A stretch of DNA of 35,729 nt from Candidatus Oleimmundimicrobium americanum. GTDB lineage: Bacteria > Actinomycetota > Aquicultoria > UBA3085 > Oleimmundimicrobiaceae. The stretch is from the NCBI GenBank assembly GCA_002366545.1, contig DFBH01000021.1, positions 1-35,729 on the forward strand, given 5' to 3'. Positions 32,461 to 35,729 of the stretch are shown one piece after another. The notes beneath the pieces are model-generated. The model had not been told where the DNA came from. It saw only the letters and a program-made list of their open reading frames with translations, and did no database searches. The translations under genes were made by a program, and so were the position numbers. Numbering within the stretch: position 1 is the stretch's first letter; each line of letters begins with the position of its first letter.

Positions 32461-33315
32461 TTATTCCTGATAGTAAGCTAATGCAATTGCCCCCGGGCCG
32501 GTATATGTTCCGATAACGGCACCAACCTCCTCTTCCGTTGTTTGGCTTAATTTAAACCCTTCTTTCAACAGAAGTTCCTTTAAATACACTAAATTGTCAG
32601 GAGCGTCACCATGCGCAATAACTAAACAATAAGACTTATCTTGATCTATGCTTTCTTTGGCGATAGAAACAATTTCTTGCATGGCTTTTCTGGTTCCTCT
32701 TGCTTTCTTGTAGGGCGCCACCAAGCCATCTTCCAAAGTAAGAATCGGCTTAATTTTTAGCAAACCGCCAACCAACGCTTGCGCTTTCCCAACGCGCCCA
32801 CCCATATGAAGATACTTTAAAGTGTCAACAACAAATAATATTTTTACCCTATTCCGCGCCTTATTAACAATTTCGATTATTTCCACAGCGGTTTTTCCTT
32901 CATCGCGTGCTTTAACGGCCAAATCAACTAAGATAGATGTTCCCAAAGACGCTAATCCCCCATCAATTACGGTAACCGGTATATTTATATTTTTACTGGC
33001 TATCTGAGCAGATTGAATTGTGCCGCTCAGCTTTGAAGAAATATGTATTGAGATAATATGTGTATGGTCACGGGATAATTTTTTATAAACTTCCTCAAAT
33101 TGAGCAACAGTTGGCTGAGATGTCTTTGAAAGAACATCTGAGGCCCTTAACTTCTTATAAAATTCTTTCGGTTTGATGTCGATCCAATCTTTAAACGATT
33201 CTTCTTTGAAACGAACCATCAAAGGTACCATACAAACATCATGTTCTTTATAATAAGAAAGTTCGAAATCAGCGGTACTATCTGTTACGATTGCAACTTT
33301 TTCTATCTCAATCAA
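32461..33315 (-). CDS. DegV-family fatty-acid-binding protein (FakB-like)
   Basis: DegV/FakB proteins bind a fatty acid and present it to the kinase FakA. The 284-residue protein has VAIVTDSTADF at the N terminus and SKTSQPTVAQFEEVYKKL. It also has IHISSKLSGTIQSAQIA and the LKYLHMGGRVGKAQALVGGLLKIKPIL core, then GDAPDN and the C-terminal GAVIGTYTGPGAIALAYY. All match the family. The start is TTG 33315, 5 nt behind AAAGGAG. It lies 45 nt downstream of fakA, which supports FakB function. The preferred fatty acid (saturated or unsaturated) is not predictable here. Confidence 0.93.
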   Translation of the reverse strand: MIEIEKVAIVTDSTADFELSYYKEHDVCMVPLMVRFKEESFKDWIDIKPKEFYKKLRASDVLSKTSQPTVAQFEEVYKKLSRDHTHIISIHISSKLSGTIQSAQIASKNINIPVTVIDGGLASLGTSILVDLAVKARDEGKTAVEIIEIVNKARNRVKILFVVDTLKYLHMGGRVGKAQALVGGLLKIKPILTLEDGLVAPYKKARGTRKAMQEIVSIAKESIDQDKSYCLVIAHGDAPDNLVYLKELLLKEGFKLSQTTEEEVGAVIGTYTGPGAIALAYYQE

Positions 33316-33360
33316 CTCCTTTTTTTACATCAAATTTCACGCATTATTCATTTTGCTTAC

Positions 33361-34947
33361 TTATTCTACCCCGATAATTAAAGGATAAAGAGCTTGCCCG
33401 CCTTTGTGAGTATCAATTTCAATTCCAGGATGTTTTTCTAAAACAATTTTTGATAATTCCTCCAAAGTCTTTTCTTCTACACCATTACCAAGCAAAAGCG
33501 TTACAACTTCACTTTCATCATCAAGCATTGAGTCTATTAGTTTTTCTGCGGTCTTTATAAAAGATTTATCTGAAACCTTAACTTCATGATCGGTAAGCCC
33601 AATAAAATCTCCCTTTTTAATTTTTCCGCATGATGTTTTTGAATCCCTGACCGCTCTTGTTATTTCACCGGTCTTAACTTCAAACAAAGAGTCCGTCATA
33701 TTTTTCACATTTGAGGAAAGAGATTCGTTTTTATTAAAAGCCAATAAAGCCGTAAAAGCCTCAGGTATTGACTTTGAGGGGACAATGCCAATCTCTTTTT
33801 TTGTCAGTTCAGATACTCTTTGAGCAGCTAAAATTATATTTTTATTGTTTGGAAGAATTACAACCTTTGAGTTTTTTATATCTTCAACAACTTTTAGAAT
33901 ATCGGCAGTACTTGGGTTCATGGTTTGGCCCCCGTTTACAATTCGTTGAACACCCAAACTAACCATAATTTTCTTAATTCCTTCTCCGTTAGCCACGGCA
34001 ACAAGTCCAATTTCACTTGTAGACTCGGAAATTTGGCTGACTCTTCTCTTGCTTTCTTCCTGCATATTATTTATTTTTACTTGAGCCAAAGATCCTTTAT
34101 CTGTCGCAAGCTGTATAACTTTACCGGGGTCGTTTGTATGTATATGCACATGAGCTAATTTTTCCGAACCTACAACCAAAACAGAGTCACCTAATGGGGC
34201 AAGCTCCTCTTCAAATTCTGCAATATTAATTTCTTCGCCGTTTAAAATAAACTCGGTACAATATTGGTATTCCAGAGAAATCTCCTCGGCGGATTGTAAA
34301 ATCGGAGCATTGTAATCTGCCAACTCTTCATTCTCTATTTCTCCTCTTATTGAAGACAAAATACCGCTTCCTATAACAACCAACCCCCAACCACCGGCGT
34401 CAACAACTCCCGCTTCTTTAAGAACGGGTAGAAGCTCGGGCGTTCTCATAACAGATTTCCTTGCTTCGCTTAAAACATATTCCAAAAATATGTCCAGCTC
34501 TATTTCTTTGTCGAATTCTTTTGCCGCCGCCGCCGCGTCCTTTATCACGGTAAGCATGGTTCCTTCAACGGGCTTTCTAATCGCCCTGTATGCAACCTGT
34601 GTACCATTCTCTAAAGCTTCCATGAGAAAAATCGAGGTAACATACTTTTTTGACGACAAAATTTCGCAAACTCCTTTGATTATTTGAGAAAGAATTACAC
34701 CTGAATTACCACGTCCACCCATAAGAGAACCATATGTTAGGGCCTTACATATATCTTCCATTGTATTTGGTTTGACTTTAGATAATTCGTCATAAACCGA
34801 TCGCATGGTAAGAACCATGTTTGTCCCGGTATCTCCATCAGGAACAGGGTATACGTTAAGCTTATTTATCTCTTCTTGGTGTCTTTGAAGAGCATTTAAA
34901 GCAGATTTTATTAGATTGGGAAAATCACCGACAGTTAGTTTCAGCAT
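33361..34947 (-). CDS. fakA: Fatty acid kinase catalytic subunit FakA (DAK2-domain)
   Basis: FakA phosphorylates FakB-bound fatty acids; the acyl-phosphate enters phospholipid synthesis through PlsY or PlsX. The 528-residue protein has the DAK2 kinase domain with NVYPVPDGDTGTNM (residues 31-44; Asp37 and Asp39 are Mg ligands) and LMGGRGNSGVILSQI. The middle domain carries LGDSVLVVGSEKLAHVHIHTNDP. The C-terminal DegV-like domain (about 310-528) includes ILPNNKNIILAAQ and TLLLGNGVEEK. The start is ATG 34947 with AAGGG. It follows asp23 by 17 nt and precedes degV and recG, as in Gram-positive fakA-recG neighbourhoods. Confidence 0.94.
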   Translation of the reverse strand: MLKLTVGDFPNLIKSALNALQRHQEEINKLNVYPVPDGDTGTNMVLTMRSVYDELSKVKPNTMEDICKALTYGSLMGGRGNSGVILSQIIKGVCEILSSKKYVTSIFLMEALENGTQVAYRAIRKPVEGTMLTVIKDAAAAAKEFDKEIELDIFLEYVLSEARKSVMRTPELLPVLKEAGVVDAGGWGLVVIGSGILSSIRGEIENEELADYNAPILQSAEEISLEYQYCTEFILNGEEINIAEFEEELAPLGDSVLVVGSEKLAHVHIHTNDPGKVIQLATDKGSLAQVKINNMQEESKRRVSQISESTSEIGLVAVANGEGIKKIMVSLGVQRIVNGGQTMNPSTADILKVVEDIKNSKVVILPNNKNIILAAQRVSELTKKEIGIVPSKSIPEAFTALLAFNKNESLSSNVKNMTDSLFEVKTGEITRAVRDSKTSCGKIKKGDFIGLTDHEVKVSDKSFIKTAEKLIDSMLDDESEVVTLLLGNGVEEKTLEELSKIVLEKHPGIEIDTHKGGQALYPLIIGVE

Positions 34948-34964
34948 AAATAACCCTTTTATGA

Positions 34965-35318
34965 CTACTTTCTCGTCTTTACCCCTTGAACATGTACTTC
35001 AACATTGGATACTTCTAATTCCGCGTATTTCTCAATCTCATATTTAACACGTTCAACCAGATTCCGGGCAACTTCGCTCAAATTTGTCCCATGTTCAATT
35101 ATCACATATAAATCAATTTCAACTTTACCGTCTAAAATTATTACCCTGACACCCTTCTTTAACTTATCCCTAGCCAAAAATCGGGCAACCTCATCTTTTG
35201 CGTTGGGGCTGACCATCCCCACAATCCCATAACTTTCAAGCGCCGCAAAACCTGCCAATTCAGCTATAACATCGTTGGAAACCTTTATTTGACCAAAATA
35301 TTTTTCATCTTTGTCCAT
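34965..35318 (-). CDS. Asp23/Gls24 family envelope-stress protein
   Basis: This 117-residue protein has the Asp23/Gls24 pattern: IKVSNDVIAELAGFAALESYGIVGM, then KKGVRVIILDGKVEIDLYVIIEHG and VARNLVERVKYEIEKYAEL. In Gram-positive bacteria such proteins are membrane-associated and linked to cell-wall stress, and one commonly precedes fakA. I use ATG 35318 with AAGGAG seven nucleotides upstream; an upstream GTG at 35333 would place that site inside the gene. It heads the fakA-degV-recG-rsmD-coaD-sepIVA transcript and is divergent to rpmB. Confidence 0.93.
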   Translation of the reverse strand: MDKDEKYFGQIKVSNDVIAELAGFAALESYGIVGMVSPNAKDEVARFLARDKLKKGVRVIILDGKVEIDLYVIIEHGTNLSEVARNLVERVKYEIEKYAELEVSNVEVHVQGVKTRK

Positions 35319-35361
35319 TACAGTCTCCTTCACAATACAAATACATCTTCAATACGTGCTG

Positions 35362-35370
35362 ATTATAGCA
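35362..35370 (-). promoter_or_regulatory. asp23-fakA promoter, extended -10
   Basis: On minus, TGC (35370-35368) precedes a perfect TATAAT (35367-35362). Upstream there is only a T-rich stretch, no recognisable -35. It is back to back with the rpmB promoter. Confidence 0.7.
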
Positions 35371-35402
35371 TAAGAAAAAGAGACAAAAAATCAAAACCCT
35401 TC

Positions 35403-35431
35403 TTGCAAAAAATCCTTCATAATGCTAATAT
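35403..35431 (+). promoter_or_regulatory. rpmB promoter
   Basis: TTGCAA (35403-35408), a 17-nt spacer and TAATAT (35426-35431) precede the rpmB ribosome-binding site GGAG at about 35461. This fits a sigma-A promoter. Confidence 0.75.
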
Positions 35432-35472
35432 TTCTCGAGTAAAAAAGACGCTACAAAACAGGAGTTGTTTAT

Positions 35473-35661
35473 ATGTCAAAAAAATGTGAAGTTTGTGGTA
35501 AGGGTCCTTTGTTTGGTAAAAGCGTGAGCCATTCGCATAAAAAAACATTAAAAACCCGAAAAGCAAATATACAAAACATAAAAATAATTAAGGACGGAAA
35601 AGTACAAAAAGCAAATATTTGCACAAGATGTATTAAATCTAATAAAATAACAAAGGCTTAA
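35473..35661 (+). CDS. rpmB: 50S ribosomal protein L28 (zinc-ribbon form)
   Basis: This 62-residue L28 begins SKKCEVCGKGPLFGKSVSHS after the initiator and has CxxC pairs at Cys5/Cys8 and Cys50/Cys53, the zinc-binding form. The start is ATG 35473 behind GGAG. It is the only plus-strand gene and is divergent from asp23, an arrangement (rpmB opposite asp23-fakA-recG) seen in many Gram-positive genomes. The last 68 bases after it (35662-35729) show no supported feature. Confidence 0.97.
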   Translation: MSKKCEVCGKGPLFGKSVSHSHKKTLKTRKANIQNIKIIKDGKVQKANICTRCIKSNKITKA

Positions 35662-35729
35662 ACCCGCACTAACTATATACACCCCAAATTTTTATTGATT
35701 TATGTTTATTGATGATTTTAAAAAAGCTA

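Noticed and set aside
35703..35729. Possible start of another plus gene (ATGTTTATTGATGATTTT) at the right edge
   Set aside because: There is no Shine-Dalgarno and only nine codons are visible before the window ends.

Overview
The window is a dense, AT-rich (roughly 35-40 % GC by eye) bacterial housekeeping region. Of 39 protein genes I can support, 38 lie on the minus strand and only rpmB (L28) at the right edge is on plus. Several features point to a low-GC, probably anaerobic, deep-branching relative of Actinomycetota. These are a WhiG/FliA-type sigma factor beside xerC-dprA-comM-yraN-rnhB-lepB-rplS, a compact SepIVA-like protein between coaD and DUF177-rpmF, and an SMC with a DEVEPALDD Walker B region. 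Anaerobiosis is suggested by a ferredoxin-fused EtfA. The lineage call is an inference from gene order and motifs, not from a phylogeny.

Layout in the direction of transcription (right to left). (a) 35.3-28.5 kb: asp23, fakA, degV/fakB-like, recG, rsmD, coaD, sepIVA-like, then a terminator. (b) 28.4-25.7 kb: DUF177, rpmF, plsX and fabH, behind an extended -10 promoter. (c) 25.6-17.2 kb: an acyl-CoA dehydrogenase with etfB and a ferredoxin-etfA, followed directly by fabD, fabG, acpP, a FabK/nitronate-monooxygenase-like flavoprotein, fabF, DUF2007 and rnc. (d) 17.1-15.9 kb: a lone xylose-isomerase-like TIM barrel flanked by AT-rich non-coding DNA. (e) 15.9-7.2 kb: smc and ftsY, then ffh, rpsP, khpA, rimM and trmD, then rplS and lepB, ending in a strong bidirectional terminator. 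(f) 7.1-1.7 kb: rnhB, yraN, comM, dprA, xerC and whiG. (g) 1.7-0.25 kb: metK under a SAM-I (S-box) riboswitch, followed by a hairpin-rich non-coding tail at the left edge.

The genes fall into coherent modules. One is lipid synthesis: PlsX, the FAS II enzymes, ACP, and the FakA/FakB route for exogenous fatty acids. Others are the SRP pathway (ffh, ftsY, lepB), the ribosome and its maturation (rpsP, rimM, trmD, rplS, rpmF, DUF177, rnc, rsmD, rpmB), and DNA maintenance or uptake (smc, xerC, dprA, comM, recG, rnhB). The points most worth a second look are a fabH whose only credible start is AUA, an electron-bifurcation-type Acd-EtfBA cassette inside the FAS II cluster, a short SepIVA, and very frequent UUG starts. 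Two hairpin-rich non-coding stretches (1-249 and about 15.95-16.33 kb) also stand out. I found no CRISPR array, insertion sequence, tRNA or rRNA, and no clear evidence of a wholly new multi-gene system.
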